Source: Aequitasia blattaphilus (GTDB taxonomy: Bacteria > Bacillota > Clostridia > Lachnospirales > Lachnospiraceae). From it: a DNA stretch of 64,000 nucleotides. This document shows positions 18,428-28,019 of this stretch, piece after piece (within the stretch, counting starts at the first letter, position 1; every line of letters begins with the position of its first letter). The position numbers and the translations under genes were made by a program. Location of the stretch: NCBI RefSeq assembly GCF_024721305.1, contig NZ_JAMXOD010000002.1, positions 1-64,000 on the forward strand, given 5' to 3'. A model generated the notes under the pieces. The model was not told the DNA's origin and did no database searches. It was given only the letters and a program-made list of their open reading frames with translations.

Positions 18428-19619
18428 TTTCATCTCCTGTAATCAAAATTAATGATTTTGCGTTGTATTTTTTTCCATAGTCTTTGTAATCATCTATTTC
18501 TTTATTTCCACTCTTCATAAGGATTTGTACATTTTCACCCTTTAGCCTTAAATCCTTCGCCTTGGTAATTGCCTTTTCTTCCAATCCTTCATTATATACA
18601 ATCAAAGTATTTCCTGGCGAAGAAGAAACTTCTATTTTCTGTCGATCTAAAGCCTCAATCACTTCATCTACTACAATCGCAAAACCAATCGATGGTGCTT
18701 CTTTTCCAAACTTTTCAATCAAATGATCATAGCGTCCACCCTTTACAATCGCATCTCCACTTCCATATGTGTAACAGCGGAAAATCACTCCTGTATAATA
18801 TTCATACGCTCCACCACTCAAGCCCAAATCAAAAGTAATATATTTTTCCAGACCATAAATCTTCAACAAATCATAGATTCGCTCTAATCTTTTGACTGCC
18901 TGAACACACTTATCATCAGATGAGATTTTATAAGCCTCAGAAAGTATCTCAACTCCTCCGACCAATTCATTGAGACTCTGAAAAGCCTGGGTCACCTCTC
19001 TGGAAACTCCTACTTTTTCCAGAAAATCAAACAAACCAAAGAAATTACGATTATTGATTAACTTTTGTACCTTCTGTTCTTCTTTCTCAGAAAGAACAGC
19101 ACTTTCAATTAATCCCTTCAAAAACTCTCCATGTCCTACACTAAGTTGAAACTCTTTTAGTCCAACTGATTTCATAGATTCAATGACCAGAGCAATCATT
19201 TCAGCATCTGCTTCCGGAGTTGTATCACCTACTAACTCGGCACCCATTTGTGTGTTTTCCTTTAAACGGCCTTGATAACTGGAATGGTTGATAAAAATAT
19301 TACCTGTATAGCAAAGTCGAAGGGGCATCTCTTCTTCTTCAAATAAGGTTGCACACACTCTTGCAATAGACGGGGTAATATCCGGTCTAAGAGCCAGTAT
19401 ATTTCCTTCGTTGTCAAAAAATCGGTATAACTCTTTTGAGGAAATCGTTCCAATTTCTTCTCGAAAAACATCAAAAAACTCAAAAGTTGGTGTCTGTATA
19501 TCTTGGTACCCGTAAAGGCAAAAAACTTGATGTAGCTTTTGTTCTAAAGTCAGCTTTTTCCCACATTCTCCATTATAAATATCTCTTACACCCTCTGGCG
19601 TATGTAATAATTGTTTCAT
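18384..19619 (-). CDS. hisZ: HisZ regulatory subunit of ATP phosphoribosyltransferase
   Basis: This is a histidyl-tRNA-synthetase paralogue that forms the hetero-octamer with short HisG and confers histidine feedback inhibition. The 411-residue protein has class II motif remnants (TPTFEFFD, LALRPDITPSIAR, GGRYDHLIEKFG). It lacks the full tRNA-synthetase anticodon domain, though a Rossmann-like C-terminus (LIVYNEGLEEKAITKAKDLR) is retained. It is first in the operon, behind a near-perfect SigA promoter. Adjacency to short hisG supports HisZ over a true HisS. Confidence 0.93.
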   Translation of the reverse strand: MKQLLHTPEGVRDIYNGECGKKLTLEQKLHQVFCLYGYQDIQTPTFEFFDVFREEIGTISSKELYRFFDNEGNILALRPDITPSIARVCATLFEEEEMPLRLCYTGNIFINHSSYQGRLKENTQMGAELVGDTTPEADAEMIALVIESMKSVGLKEFQLSVGHGEFLKGLIESAVLSEKEEQKVQKLINNRNFFGLFDFLEKVGVSREVTQAFQSLNELVGGVEILSEAYKISSDDKCVQAVKRLERIYDLLKIYGLEKYITFDLGLSGGAYEYYTGVIFRCYTYGSGDAIVKGGRYDHLIEKFGKEAPSIGFAIVVDEVIEALDRQKIEVSSSPGNTLIVYNEGLEEKAITKAKDLRLKGENVQILMKSGNKEIDDYKDYGKKYNAKSLILITGDENEIFDLCSGKGPAC

Positions 19620-19666
19620 ATTCTCCTCCGCACTTTAGTGTGCTACTACGATAAACTACTTTTAGA

Positions 19667-19695
19667 ATTATACGAAGTTTCTCTCTCTTTGTCAA
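19667..19695 (-). promoter_or_regulatory. Consensus SigA promoter of the histidine operon
   Basis: The minus strand reads TTGACA, a 17-base spacer, TATAAT, a perfect consensus at both hexamers. It starts directly after the recU stop codon. The untranslated leader is only about 40 bases and ends in an SD ggaggag, leaving no room for a T-box; a small gcac/gtgc hairpin precedes the SD. Confidence 0.88.
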
Positions 19696-19696
19696 G

Positions 19697-20230
19697 TTAT
19701 GGTCTAGATTCTAAATCCTTGGCAATTCCATCCAAGTATGGAACAAAGCATCCTCTGGTTATTTCCATAAACCACCCCTCACCTAATTCATCAAAAGCAA
19801 TACTTTTCCTTCCCCCCTCTTCTCTTCTTTTCCAAAACTTTAAGATTTCCCGAAAGGGCATATAATAGACCTTTTCCATTTGTGTATAATATATGAGTAT
19901 AAAGGAAACTCCGCCTTGTTCCTCAAGGCCATCCATAAATTCAATTTGGTGTGCATGTATATTTTGCAGCGGAAAGGTTCTTGCATTGCATTCCTTTGCA
20001 TCAAAGCATACAGGGATTCCCTGAACTGCTCCAATATAATCTACCGTACTTTGTTGATCAAAATAAGCTAATGTAATATGTCTATGCTCTTTATCTATTT
20101 TAACCGGAGTAATCGGCGTCGGTATTTTTTGAATCAGCGCCAACTTTTTCTCCAAATAAATTTCATTGGTACGATTAATAAATTCTTCTAATCCCGAACC
20201 TCTAAGTCCTCTTGAATTCCATGTTGCCAT
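19697..20230 (-). CDS. recU: RecU Holliday-junction resolvase
   Basis: The Gram-positive Holliday-junction resolvase works with RuvAB. The 177-residue protein contains RGLRGSGLEEFINRTNE, QKIPTPITPVKI, the nuclease core STVDYIGAVQGIPVCFDAKE (acidic metal ligands and the following Lys), and NIHAHQIEFM. Length is close to the family norm. The start overlaps the RluA-type gene by 43 bases. RuvA and RuvB are encoded in the same window at about 41-43 kb. Confidence 0.92.
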   Translation of the reverse strand: MATWNSRGLRGSGLEEFINRTNEIYLEKKLALIQKIPTPITPVKIDKEHRHITLAYFDQQSTVDYIGAVQGIPVCFDAKECNARTFPLQNIHAHQIEFMDGLEEQGGVSFILIYYTQMEKVYYMPFREILKFWKRREEGGRKSIAFDELGEGWFMEITRGCFVPYLDGIAKDLESRP

Positions 20231-21192
20231 TGTATTTCCTCAGTTACTTTCTTGAATATTTGCGGTATAGGCGCCTTCATTTGGCGCTTATTTAAATTTT
20301 GAAATTCCCCCTCCATACTGGGGAACTCCAACATAAATGCATGAAGAAGCTGATGCTTTAAATGGTATTTTTCTTTATACATCTGATTCACTTTTTCATT
20401 TCCATATTTAAAATCACCTATTATGGGGTGGCCTATTGATGCCAAATGAGCTCGTATTTGATGGGTTTTCCCAGTAATTAAATGAACACGCAAAAGGCTT
20501 ACTTCTTTACTGACACCGATTGGTTCATAATGGGTTTCTATAGCTTCCTTCCCATGAGTGGATACTTTTACTTTATTGCTTCTTTCATCTTTTGTAAGAC
20601 TCCCTCTTAGCTCTCCTCTTTCCCTTACAACACCTTTTACCAAGCATAAATAGTACTTCTTTATTTCCCGGGATTTGAAAAGCTCATTCATTTTCTGCAA
20701 TCCCTGCAAGCTTTTACCTGCAACAATGATTCCACTGGTATTTCGATCCAAACGATTGCATATTCCCGGTGTAAAACTCTCCAATTCAGTCTCTGTGAGC
20801 TTTCCTTCTTCCAATAGATATGCGATAAACATCTCTACAACAGAAACATCCTCCGGCTTGCTTTTCTGGGATAAGACTCCATAAGGTTTATTCAAAACTA
20901 AAATATTATCATCTTCAAAGAGTATCCAATTCTTGAACTGAGAATTGCCAATCGTTACTTGGGGGATACGTTCTCCTTTAAATTTCTCAATTGTTTCATC
21001 TCTCATATAGAGACTTATTTCATCTCCAACCTGTAATTTTTCATTGCCTTGTGCTTTTTTATCATTTAAAAGAATATTCTTTTTCCGCATCATTTTGTAT
21101 AAAAAGCTCTTGGTTGATTCTTTTAAATATTTCGAAAGATATTTATCCAATCTTTGATTTGCTTCGTTTTTTGTAATGATTAATTTTCTCAT
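20188..21192 (-). CDS. RluA-family pseudouridine synthase
   Basis: This 334-residue enzyme converts uridine to pseudouridine in rRNA or tRNA. It has an N-terminal S4 RNA-binding domain (about 10-75, NQRLDKYLSKYL) and a catalytic RluA domain (about 95-330). The catalytic Asp is in CNRLDRNTSGIIVAGKS. A C-terminal motif LLRVHLITGKTHQIRAHLASIGHPIIGD is present. The layout resembles RluC/RluD, but the target position is not predictable by eye. It overlaps recU at its 3' end. Confidence 0.91.
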   Translation of the reverse strand: MRKLIITKNEANQRLDKYLSKYLKESTKSFLYKMMRKKNILLNDKKAQGNEKLQVGDEISLYMRDETIEKFKGERIPQVTIGNSQFKNWILFEDDNILVLNKPYGVLSQKSKPEDVSVVEMFIAYLLEEGKLTETELESFTPGICNRLDRNTSGIIVAGKSLQGLQKMNELFKSREIKKYYLCLVKGVVRERGELRGSLTKDERSNKVKVSTHGKEAIETHYEPIGVSKEVSLLRVHLITGKTHQIRAHLASIGHPIIGDFKYGNEKVNQMYKEKYHLKHQLLHAFMLEFPSMEGEFQNLNKRQMKAPIPQIFKKVTEEIQWQHGIQEDLEVRD

Positions 21193-21201
21193 ACTTTACC
21201 T

Positions 21202-21777
21202 TTACATAGCACTCGTTAGTATAATTCCCTTCATTCGCTGCTCTTCTTTGGTGCATTTTTTCTTGTCTACACTCCTCATAGCATTCAAGCCTTCTACTCT
21301 TGATAAAAATGCTTTATAATCTTTGAAAATCTTAACCGTCACTTTTTCAATTTTCTGTTCTGCTAAAAGTTGTTTTATATGCTGTGCCACAACATCTTCT
21401 TTTACCTTTTGTGAACTCGTATAACCACATATTGTATGATCTGATATCACAATTATATCCACAGGCATAATATCATCCTTGCTGGTCAAAATCAGATCAT
21501 ATACCGAAAGAAGTAAATCTCCTTTGTTCGCCACATCTTGCACAATCTCTTTGGCAACTGATTTGTGAGGCATCATCACAATCAATGCTACTAACATTTT
21601 TGAAGCAGGCAAGCATCCTACTACTGCCGCAACAGTCAGCAAATTTAATCTTGTTTTGGTTGCAACTATTCCCATAACCAACAAGATAATCACAACGGAA
21701 AACTCAGCAATTGTATAAATCAGGTATTTTCTCTTTTTGTCTTGAATATATCCTGGTTGTCCCTTTTTATCCTTCAT
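21202..21777 (-). CDS. Conserved-looking two-helix membrane protein, unknown function
   Basis: This 191-residue protein is not recognised. It begins with a charged stretch and then two adjacent hydrophobic helices (about 20-40, LIYTIAEFSVVIILLVMGIVA, and about 46-70). A soluble mixed alpha/beta domain of about 115 residues follows (ILTSKDDIMPVDIIVISDHTICGYTSS and VTVKIFKDYKAFLSRVEGLNAMR). It has a clear start and lies ten bases after the RluA gene's upstream boundary within a tight operon between SDR and RluA genes. No enzymatic motif is evident. Confidence 0.7.
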   Translation of the reverse strand: MKDKKGQPGYIQDKKRKYLIYTIAEFSVVIILLVMGIVATKTRLNLLTVAAVVGCLPASKMLVALIVMMPHKSVAKEIVQDVANKGDLLLSVYDLILTSKDDIMPVDIIVISDHTICGYTSSQKVKEDVVAQHIKQLLAEQKIEKVTVKIFKDYKAFLSRVEGLNAMRSVDKKKCTKEEQRMKGIILTSAM

Positions 21778-21791
21778 TTCGTTATCCTTTT

Positions 21792-22550
21792 CTAATTATT
21801 AAATAATTGCAATGCTTTTGCTGTTAATGTATCCGGAAAAATTGAAGATGCCACATAAAAGGCTTTCATAAATGGACCAAACACACAAAGAGGTTTCTTT
21901 TCAATCGAAGCAATCAACCCCCTTCGCACTACCTCTTCTGCCTCCGACATAAATTCTTCCTTTGTCAACTTTTGTGCAGGACCTGCAACTTGGAAAAACT
22001 CTGTTTTAACAGGACCCGGACATAAAGTTGTTACCCAAATTCCTTTCTTTTTCAGCTCCTCCCGAAGCCCTAAGGAAAACCGAAGCACATAGGCTTTCGT
22101 TGCTGCATAAATTGTAAATTTAGGTTGGGGTGTAAATGCCGCTGCTGATGCAACTTGAATAATGCGACTTCCACGGCTCATATAAGGCAGACAGACCAGC
22201 GTCATCTTCGTCAGGCTTTTACAGTTTACATCAATCATTCCTAACATATCCTTTGTTTCCAGTGATGAAATCAGACCGTACTTTCCAAAACCCGAAGCAT
22301 TTACAAGCATACGAACCCTTGCCCCTTTTGTGCGGAGTTCATAGGCCAGCCTTTCATATATGTTTTCCTGAGTTAAATCTCCATCCAAAACATGAATCGT
22401 TACACGAGACCTCATCTTTAGCTTTTCCAAACGCTCTTTTCTTCTCGCAATAACCCATATTTCATCAATGTTTTTATAAACACTTTCGATTTGTCTGACA
22501 AATTCTCTGCCCAGCCCCGAAGAAGCACCTGTTACAATAGCTATGTTCAT
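21792..22550 (-). CDS. Short-chain dehydrogenase/reductase (SDR)
   Basis: The 252-residue NAD(P)-dependent oxidoreductase has the classical TGASSGLG nucleotide motif at 7-14, and NASGFG in place of the usual NNAG. The catalytic serine is in IQVASAAAF and the Tyr-xxx-Lys is YAATKAYV. The arginine-rich segment after the first strand (RRKERLEKLKMRSR) favours NADP. The pattern is close to the DltE/YqjQ-like SDRs; the substrate is unknown. It lies in a run of minus-strand genes with ten-base gaps. Confidence 0.88.
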   Translation of the reverse strand: MNIAIVTGASSGLGREFVRQIESVYKNIDEIWVIARRKERLEKLKMRSRVTIHVLDGDLTQENIYERLAYELRTKGARVRMLVNASGFGKYGLISSLETKDMLGMIDVNCKSLTKMTLVCLPYMSRGSRIIQVASAAAFTPQPKFTIYAATKAYVLRFSLGLREELKKKGIWVTTLCPGPVKTEFFQVAGPAQKLTKEEFMSEAEEVVRRGLIASIEKKPLCVFGPFMKAFYVASSIFPDTLTAKALQLFNN

Positions 22551-22559
22551 AAAAGCCTC

Positions 22560-24440
22560 CTATTTTTTCTTTTTATGTGTGTTACGTATTGTTTTCTTCT
22601 TTTCTTTTCTTTTTTCCACGTGAACCGCTTTCTTGTCTTTCTTGTCTTGCTGTCTTGGCCGAATCAATGCCTTTTTATCAAATCCTATTAAATCTTTACG
22701 TCCTGCTTTTAAAAGCGCCTCCATAACCAATCCATAATTTTTAGGATTTCGATACTGTATCAACCCACGCTGCATCGCTTTTTCATGAGGATTCTTCGGT
22801 ACATAAACCTTTTTCATATCCCTTGGATCCACACCTGTATAATACATAACCGTTGAAAGTGTCGAAGGAGTTGGATAAAAATCCTGTACCTGCTCTGGCA
22901 TATATCCAAGATCTCTTAAATATTCAGCTAATGTTATCGCATCCTTTAATGTTGAACCTGGATGGGAAGACATTAGATAAGGAACCAAATACTGTTCTTT
23001 GTTGATTTCCTTATTAATCTTATAATATTTTTTAACAAACTCTTGATATACTGCATTTTCAGGTTTGCCCATCTTTAAAAGAACGTTTTTAGAGACATGC
23101 TCTGGTGCAACTTTTAGCTGTCCGCTTACGTGATGTTCACACAATTCATAGAAAAAAGTATCATCTGAATCCGCCATAACGTAATCAAAACGAATTCCTG
23201 AGCGGATGAATACTTTTTTCACCTTGGGAATTTCCCGCAGTCTGCGAAGCAGACTTAAATAGTCCTTATGGGAAGCCTCAAGATTCTTACAGGGCTCCGG
23301 AAAGAGGCACTGCTTGTTTTTGCAGGCTCCTCTTTTTAATTGAGCCTTACATGCTACATCTCGAAAATTTGCTGTTGGTCCACCTACATCATGTATGTAG
23401 CCTTTAAAATCATCCTCCCAAACAAATTTTTCCGCCTCACGAATCAACGATTCATGGCTTCTTGTCTGAATAATTCTTCCCTGATGAAAGGTCAAAGCAC
23501 AAAAACTACAACCTCCAAAACAGCCTCGATTACTGATTAAGCTAAACTTCACTTCACGAATTGCCGGTATTCCCCCATCCTTTTCATAGGACGGATGATA
23601 AGTTCTCATGTATGGATATCCATAGGTTTGATCCATTTCTCCTTCCGAAAGAGGTTTTGACGGTGGATTCTGAACCACATACCAATCCTTATAAGGTTCT
23701 ACCAGCCTTTTCCCGGAAAAGGGATCCGTATTTTGATATTGTATATAAAAACTTTTCGCATACAAGAGTTTTTCTTCCTTCATTGCCTCAAATTGAGGAA
23801 GCTCAATGAAATCATAAATATCCTCTTTCTTTTTGGTTTTATACACCGTTCCATCTACAAATGTAATATCGGAAATCGAAATTCCACTCTCCAATGCTTC
23901 TGCGATTTCACGAATCGATTTTTCTCCCATACCATAGGATATTAAGTCCGCCCCTGAATCCAATAAAATAGATCTCTTTAGCTTATCGGACCAATAATCA
24001 TAATGACACATTCTTCTTAAGCTGGCTTCAATTCCTCCGAGAATAATCGGGGTCTTTTTATAGGTTTGACGAATGAGATTACTATACACAACACATGCAT
24101 AATCTGGTCTTTTCCCCATGACTCCTCCCGGAGTATATGCATCTGTTTTGCGTTTCTTTTTTGATACACTGTAATGATTTACCATAGAATCCATATTACC
24201 GGCTGATACAAAAAAACCAAGCCTTGGTTCCCCAAAGGTTTCAATACTTTTCTGGTTCTTCCAGTCCGGTTGACAAATCAAACCAACCCGGAAGCCCATA
24301 GACTCTAACAGCCTCGTAATAATTGCAGTTCCAAAGCTTGGGTGGTCTACGTATCCATCACCTGAAACATAGACAAAATCCACTTCACTCCAGCCTCTTT
24401 TATTCATATCCTCTTTTGTTAGAGGTAAAAAATCTCGCAT
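22560..24440 (-). CDS. YgiQ family radical SAM protein
   Basis: The 626-residue radical SAM protein of the YgiQ family has an N-terminal B12-binding-like region (about 10-130, [19 protein letters not shown]). The radical SAM core has CxxxCxxC in [18 protein letters not shown], and there is a large C-terminal part with the KVAPEHVS and [11 protein letters not shown] motifs. The C-terminus is extremely lysine/arginine-rich (last about 40 residues), suggesting RNA or nucleic-acid contact. The function of the family is not established. It overlaps the HAD gene by one base. Confidence 0.91.
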   Translation of the reverse strand: MRDFLPLTKEDMNKRGWSEVDFVYVSGDGYVDHPSFGTAIITRLLESMGFRVGLICQPDWKNQKSIETFGEPRLGFFVSAGNMDSMVNHYSVSKKKRKTDAYTPGGVMGKRPDYACVVYSNLIRQTYKKTPIILGGIEASLRRMCHYDYWSDKLKRSILLDSGADLISYGMGEKSIREIAEALESGISISDITFVDGTVYKTKKKEDIYDFIELPQFEAMKEEKLLYAKSFYIQYQNTDPFSGKRLVEPYKDWYVVQNPPSKPLSEGEMDQTYGYPYMRTYHPSYEKDGGIPAIREVKFSLISNRGCFGGCSFCALTFHQGRIIQTRSHESLIREAEKFVWEDDFKGYIHDVGGPTANFRDVACKAQLKRGACKNKQCLFPEPCKNLEASHKDYLSLLRRLREIPKVKKVFIRSGIRFDYVMADSDDTFFYELCEHHVSGQLKVAPEHVSKNVLLKMGKPENAVYQEFVKKYYKINKEINKEQYLVPYLMSSHPGSTLKDAITLAEYLRDLGYMPEQVQDFYPTPSTLSTVMYYTGVDPRDMKKVYVPKNPHEKAMQRGLIQYRNPKNYGLVMEALLKAGRKDLIGFDKKALIRPRQQDKKDKKAVHVEKRKEKKKTIRNTHKKKK

Positions 24441-25111
24441 TATTTACACACCTCGAATGTTCCCATCTCTATTTCGTCATAATGATTAATATAAAAATCT
24501 GCCAAAGCCTTTTTCTTTTGAACTTGGTTTGCAGAAAAAGAATCCTCCACTCCGCATACCTTCATGCCAGCATTTTTCCCTGCTAAAATTCCCATTGGCA
24601 CATCTTCAAAAACCAAACATTTCTTAGGTGAAATCCCCAGCTCCTGACTTACCAGCAGATAAATATCTGGTTCTGGTTTTCCACTTTTTACTTCATTCGC
24701 AGAATGAATGGATGAAAAATAGAAATCTATTTCCAGGCTTTTTAAGGTATCCAAAACCAAATCCAACGTATTGCTGGTAGCAATTCCCATTGGAATTTCC
24801 CGTCTTCTCATTTCTTGTAAGAATTTCTTCACCCCACTCTTTAGAGGTACTTCATTCACATACTTATGGTAAGCCATTCTAATCCACTCTTCCATAATCT
24901 CTTCCGTAGAAGACTCAATACTTGGAAAAGTAGTGCGGAAAAGTTTTGCAACATCCCGATAGCTCATCCCTTCCATCTGATCCTGAAACCCTTCTGGCAT
25001 CCTTAGGTTTCGTGCGCCTAAATACTCTTCATCCACACTGGGCCAAATCCACATAGAATCAATTAGGGTTCCATCTAAATCAAAGATAATTCCTTCTATA
25101 TCCTTAAGCAT
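24440..25111 (-). CDS. HAD-family phosphatase/phosphomutase-like
   Basis: The 223-residue protein of the beta-phosphoglucomutase-like HAD subfamily has motif [13 protein letters not shown] (nucleophile Asp16) and a helical cap (about 20-90). Motif II is the Thr in GIATSNTLD, motif III the lysine in [10 protein letters not shown] and motif [18 protein letters not shown]. Cap type and the DGTLIDS motif suggest a sugar- or nucleotide-phosphate phosphatase. The specific substrate is unknown. It overlaps the methyltransferase gene by eight bases. Confidence 0.88.
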   Translation of the reverse strand: MLKDIEGIIFDLDGTLIDSMWIWPSVDEEYLGARNLRMPEGFQDQMEGMSYRDVAKLFRTTFPSIESSTEEIMEEWIRMAYHKYVNEVPLKSGVKKFLQEMRRREIPMGIATSNTLDLVLDTLKSLEIDFYFSSIHSANEVKSGKPEPDIYLLVSQELGISPKKCLVFEDVPMGILAGKNAGMKVCGVEDSFSANQVQKKKALADFYINHYDEIEMGTFEVCK

Positions 25112-26459
25112 AGGTAGCTCTCCATCCTGGCAGGTACTTGTTTTTTATTTTATGGTCACTGTATTTCCCCCAGCCAAGAGGAAAACCTTCCACAAGTATC
25201 AAGCAGTATCCCTTTTTTCGTTTTTCTTTTACCTCAATTGTTTCTCCTCTAAGGTAACGCATAACTCTCTCATCTGAAACGGACAAATTTAATGTATTTT
25301 TAAAATCCTCTTCTTTCAATGTCATTGCAAAAGCTTGGCTAGGTTCAAACCGCTTCTTTTTACATTCTCCCAGAAAAAGCCCTGAACGCAAAAAACGCAA
25401 TCCTTTCAAATCTGGAATTTCCGCTGGCAGCAGATAGAGTTTATCTTTTCGGTTTACAATCTGTTCAAGAGGCAAAGAAATATTCAACATTTGAATGAAC
25501 TCTAAAAATTCGTCAGCGAACTTTATTCCCTTCTCCTTTTGTCGATTGTTCATTTCCGTTTTTAAACCTTTTTTATGGAGCAAAGCCAAAAAATGGCCTT
25601 CCCCTTTCATCTTGTGAGGAAAAATCCGAATCGTTTTCCCTTCCTTATCCAATCCACTCTCAAAGCCCTCATACCCAGGCGAAATACTTTCTAATTCAAG
25701 ATCCCCATATTCTTCCAGTAAACCACTAATTATTTCTTCGTTTTCACTGAGATCAAAGGTACAAGTAGAATAAAGAATCATCCCCCCTGGCTTTAACATC
25801 TCATAGGCATCTCTCATAATTACTTTTTGAATCTCCGAAAAGTACTCTGGCCCATGTTCTTCCCATGCTTTAACCATTTTGCTGTCTTTTCGAAACATTC
25901 CTTCTCCGGAGCAGGGAGCATCCACCAGAATTTTGTCAAAATATCCTGGGAACTTTTCCACAAGACGTCCTGGTTCTTCATTAAGAACCAGGACATTTTC
26001 GATTCCAAATATTTCAATGTTTTTAAGAAGTCCTTTTGCTCTTGAATTGCTGATATCATTTGTCACTAAAATTCCTGATCCATTTAATTTAGCACCAAGT
26101 TCTGTCGCTTTCCCTCCCGGAGCAGCACAAAGGTCTAAGACGCAATCTCCTTCATCAATCGGAAGCCGATTAGCAGGGGTCATAGCACTTGGTTCCTGTA
26201 AATAGTAAAGTCCACAATGGTAAAACGGATGCTTGGCTGGAAATTCTTTTTTTCCGTCATAGTAAAAACCATTTTCAATCCAGGGGATTGGTTCTAAAGA
26301 AAAAGGACATATTTTCAAAAATTCTTCTACTGATATTCTTTTTGTATTTACTCGAAGACCATAAAGACGCTCTTCCTCAAAGCTCTTTTGGTAGGAAGGA
26401 TATTCCTCCTTTAAAAGTTCCTTCATTTTGTCTTCAAACTTCTGTGGCAGGTTAATCAT
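25104..26459 (-). CDS. RsmF/NOL1-NOP2-Sun family rRNA m5C methyltransferase
   Basis: The 451-residue SAM-dependent RNA cytosine-C5 methyltransferase has the SAM motif LDLCAAPGGKATELG (near 108-122). The proline-cysteine motif is VDAPCSGEGMFRKD and the nucleophilic Cys is in LYSTCTFDLSENEE. The C-terminal RsmF-type extension (about 300-451) is typical of Gram-positive RsmF homologues that modify 16S rRNA near C1407. The exact base is inference. It overlaps both neighbours by eight bases. Confidence 0.9.
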   Translation of the reverse strand: MINLPQKFEDKMKELLKEEYPSYQKSFEEERLYGLRVNTKRISVEEFLKICPFSLEPIPWIENGFYYDGKKEFPAKHPFYHCGLYYLQEPSAMTPANRLPIDEGDCVLDLCAAPGGKATELGAKLNGSGILVTNDISNSRAKGLLKNIEIFGIENVLVLNEEPGRLVEKFPGYFDKILVDAPCSGEGMFRKDSKMVKAWEEHGPEYFSEIQKVIMRDAYEMLKPGGMILYSTCTFDLSENEEIISGLLEEYGDLELESISPGYEGFESGLDKEGKTIRIFPHKMKGEGHFLALLHKKGLKTEMNNRQKEKGIKFADEFLEFIQMLNISLPLEQIVNRKDKLYLLPAEIPDLKGLRFLRSGLFLGECKKKRFEPSQAFAMTLKEEDFKNTLNLSVSDERVMRYLRGETIEVKEKRKKGYCLILVEGFPLGWGKYSDHKIKNKYLPGWRATYA

Positions 26460-27903
26460 TTAATTCCTCCAAAACAGCTAACAAATACTCCCAGGTATTC
26501 TTTGTTGACGCAATACTTAATCGTTCCCGCACAGAATGGACATCAAACATCTCTGGTCCGCAGGAAATACAATCCAAATCTGGATTCTTCCCAAGAAAAA
26601 GACCACATTCTAAACCTGCGTGAACTGCCATGACTTCTGGCTCCTTATGAAATAATTTTCTATAAACAGCTGTCATAACATTTCGAAGAGGCGACTCTTC
26701 TTTATATTTCCATCCAGGATACTCCCCACTTAACTCTGCATTTCCCTGGCACAGTTCAAGAGAGGTATAAAGTACATCCTTTAATTGTTCCATTTTACTA
26801 TCGATTGAACTTCGTACCATACAAGCTCCTGAAATTCCTTTCTCACCTGTATGAATAAATCCAAGATTACTTGATGTTTCCACCAAATCTTTTAAAGATC
26901 TACTAAATTCAAATACTCCATTCGGTATTATTTCAACGAAGTTAATACCTCTTTTTGTACTCTCCTTTGTAAATACACTTTCACATCTCTTCCTCTCTAT
27001 CAGCAAATCCACTGCCAAGTCCGGTTCATCTTTTCCAAACTCCTTCTCCCATACGTTTCGAAAATATTCTACCGTTTCTTCCACGACATGCTCTTGTCCT
27101 TCTGCAACCAAGATTTTTACTGCTGATATCATAGAGATAACATTATCTTTTGACCCTCCCTCTAAAGAGAGCAGATAAAACTCGGTTTTCCTTAAAAGAA
27201 AGGAAAGGAAGCGTCCCATCATTTTATGAGCATTCCCTCTTTGCAGATTGATCTCCTGCCCGGAATGACCTCCTTTAAGACCATGAATGGAAATATCAAC
27301 TAATGAACCTGAGACTGTCTCCTTTTCCATGGGAATGTCAAATTGAAATCGAAAACCACCGGAACAACCCGCTGTTAGAATCCCTTCTTCCTCAGAATCC
27401 AAATTGATTAAGCGCTTTCCACTCAATTGACTAAAATCTAATGCATGCGCCCCTCCCATGCCAGTCTCTTCATCCACTGTAAAGACTGCTTCAATAGGAG
27501 GATGCTTATAGGAATCCCCATCCAAAAGTGCCAATACCATTGCTACGGCGATTCCATTATCCGCACCCAAGGTGGTGTCTTTTGCCTTAATGAAGCCATC
27601 TTCAATATATAAATCCAACCCGTCTTCCATGAAATCATGGGTTGAGTGGCCAACCTTTTCAGCAACCATATCTAAGTGACCTTGCAAAATAACCGGTTGT
27701 GCATTTTCATATCCCTTTGTTCCTGGTTTTTTAATAATTACATTTCCCATCTCATCCTGAGATACGAAAAGACCTTTTTTCTTTCCGAACTCCACACAGT
27801 ATTCGCTGATTTTTTCACAATGAAAACTAGGTCTTGGGATGCTGCTGATTTCTTCAAAAAATTCAAATACATTTTCTGGCTGTAGTCCTGCTAAAACCGC
27901 CAT
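26452..27903 (-). CDS. pepD: Aminoacyl-histidine dipeptidase (PepD, M20 family)
   Basis: This 483-residue zinc dipeptidase of the M20C family hydrolyses dipeptides such as Xaa-His. Metal and catalytic motifs are visible: LQGHLDMVAE (His79-Asp81 region), TTLGADNGIAVA, the DEETGMGGA with the catalytic Glu, LDSEEEG, and HAGLECGLF near the end. A lid/dimerisation domain lies between. It is the first gene after the terminator at 27967, with a candidate promoter in the gap, and heads the pepD-to-recU run. Confidence 0.92.
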   Translation of the reverse strand: MAVLAGLQPENVFEFFEEISSIPRPSFHCEKISEYCVEFGKKKGLFVSQDEMGNVIIKKPGTKGYENAQPVILQGHLDMVAEKVGHSTHDFMEDGLDLYIEDGFIKAKDTTLGADNGIAVAMVLALLDGDSYKHPPIEAVFTVDEETGMGGAHALDFSQLSGKRLINLDSEEEGILTAGCSGGFRFQFDIPMEKETVSGSLVDISIHGLKGGHSGQEINLQRGNAHKMMGRFLSFLLRKTEFYLLSLEGGSKDNVISMISAVKILVAEGQEHVVEETVEYFRNVWEKEFGKDEPDLAVDLLIERKRCESVFTKESTKRGINFVEIIPNGVFEFSRSLKDLVETSSNLGFIHTGEKGISGACMVRSSIDSKMEQLKDVLYTSLELCQGNAELSGEYPGWKYKEESPLRNVMTAVYRKLFHKEPEVMAVHAGLECGLFLGKNPDLDCISCGPEMFDVHSVRERLSIASTKNTWEYLLAVLEELND

Positions 27904-27939
27904 ATTAGCACCGTCCTTTCTATCGATTCTTTTCTCTAT

Positions 27940-27968
27940 ATTTTAGCATATTTGCTGCTATTAAAAAA
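27940..27968 (-). promoter_or_regulatory. Candidate extended -10 promoter of pepD
   Basis: The minus strand has TATGC followed by TAAAAT (27940-27945), a TRTGn extended -10, 37 bases from the pepD ATG. The region 17 bases upstream is only TTTTTT, so the -35 is poor and coincides with the U-tract of the preceding terminator. An extended -10 may compensate. Confidence 0.42.
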
Positions 27969-28008
27969 GCTTCTTTCAAAGCAATTCTAAAGGCTTTAAA
28001 AGAAGCTT
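27967..28008 (-). terminator. Strong terminator ending the asp23-coaD operon
   Basis: A 15-bp stem (27967-27981 with 27994-28008, one G-U) has a 12-base loop and is followed on the minus strand by TTTTTTAAT. It separates the coiled-coil gene from pepD. Confidence 0.88.
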
Positions 28009-28019
28009 CACTTTATAAA

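Noticed and set aside
19620-19666. T-box leader upstream of hisZ
   Set aside because: Only about 40 bases lie between the predicted start site and ATG, too short, and no T-box sequence was seen.
24440-25111. Beta-phosphoglucomutase assignment
   Set aside because: The HAD motifs fit this subfamily broadly, but no neighbouring sugar gene and no substrate-specific residue can be confirmed.
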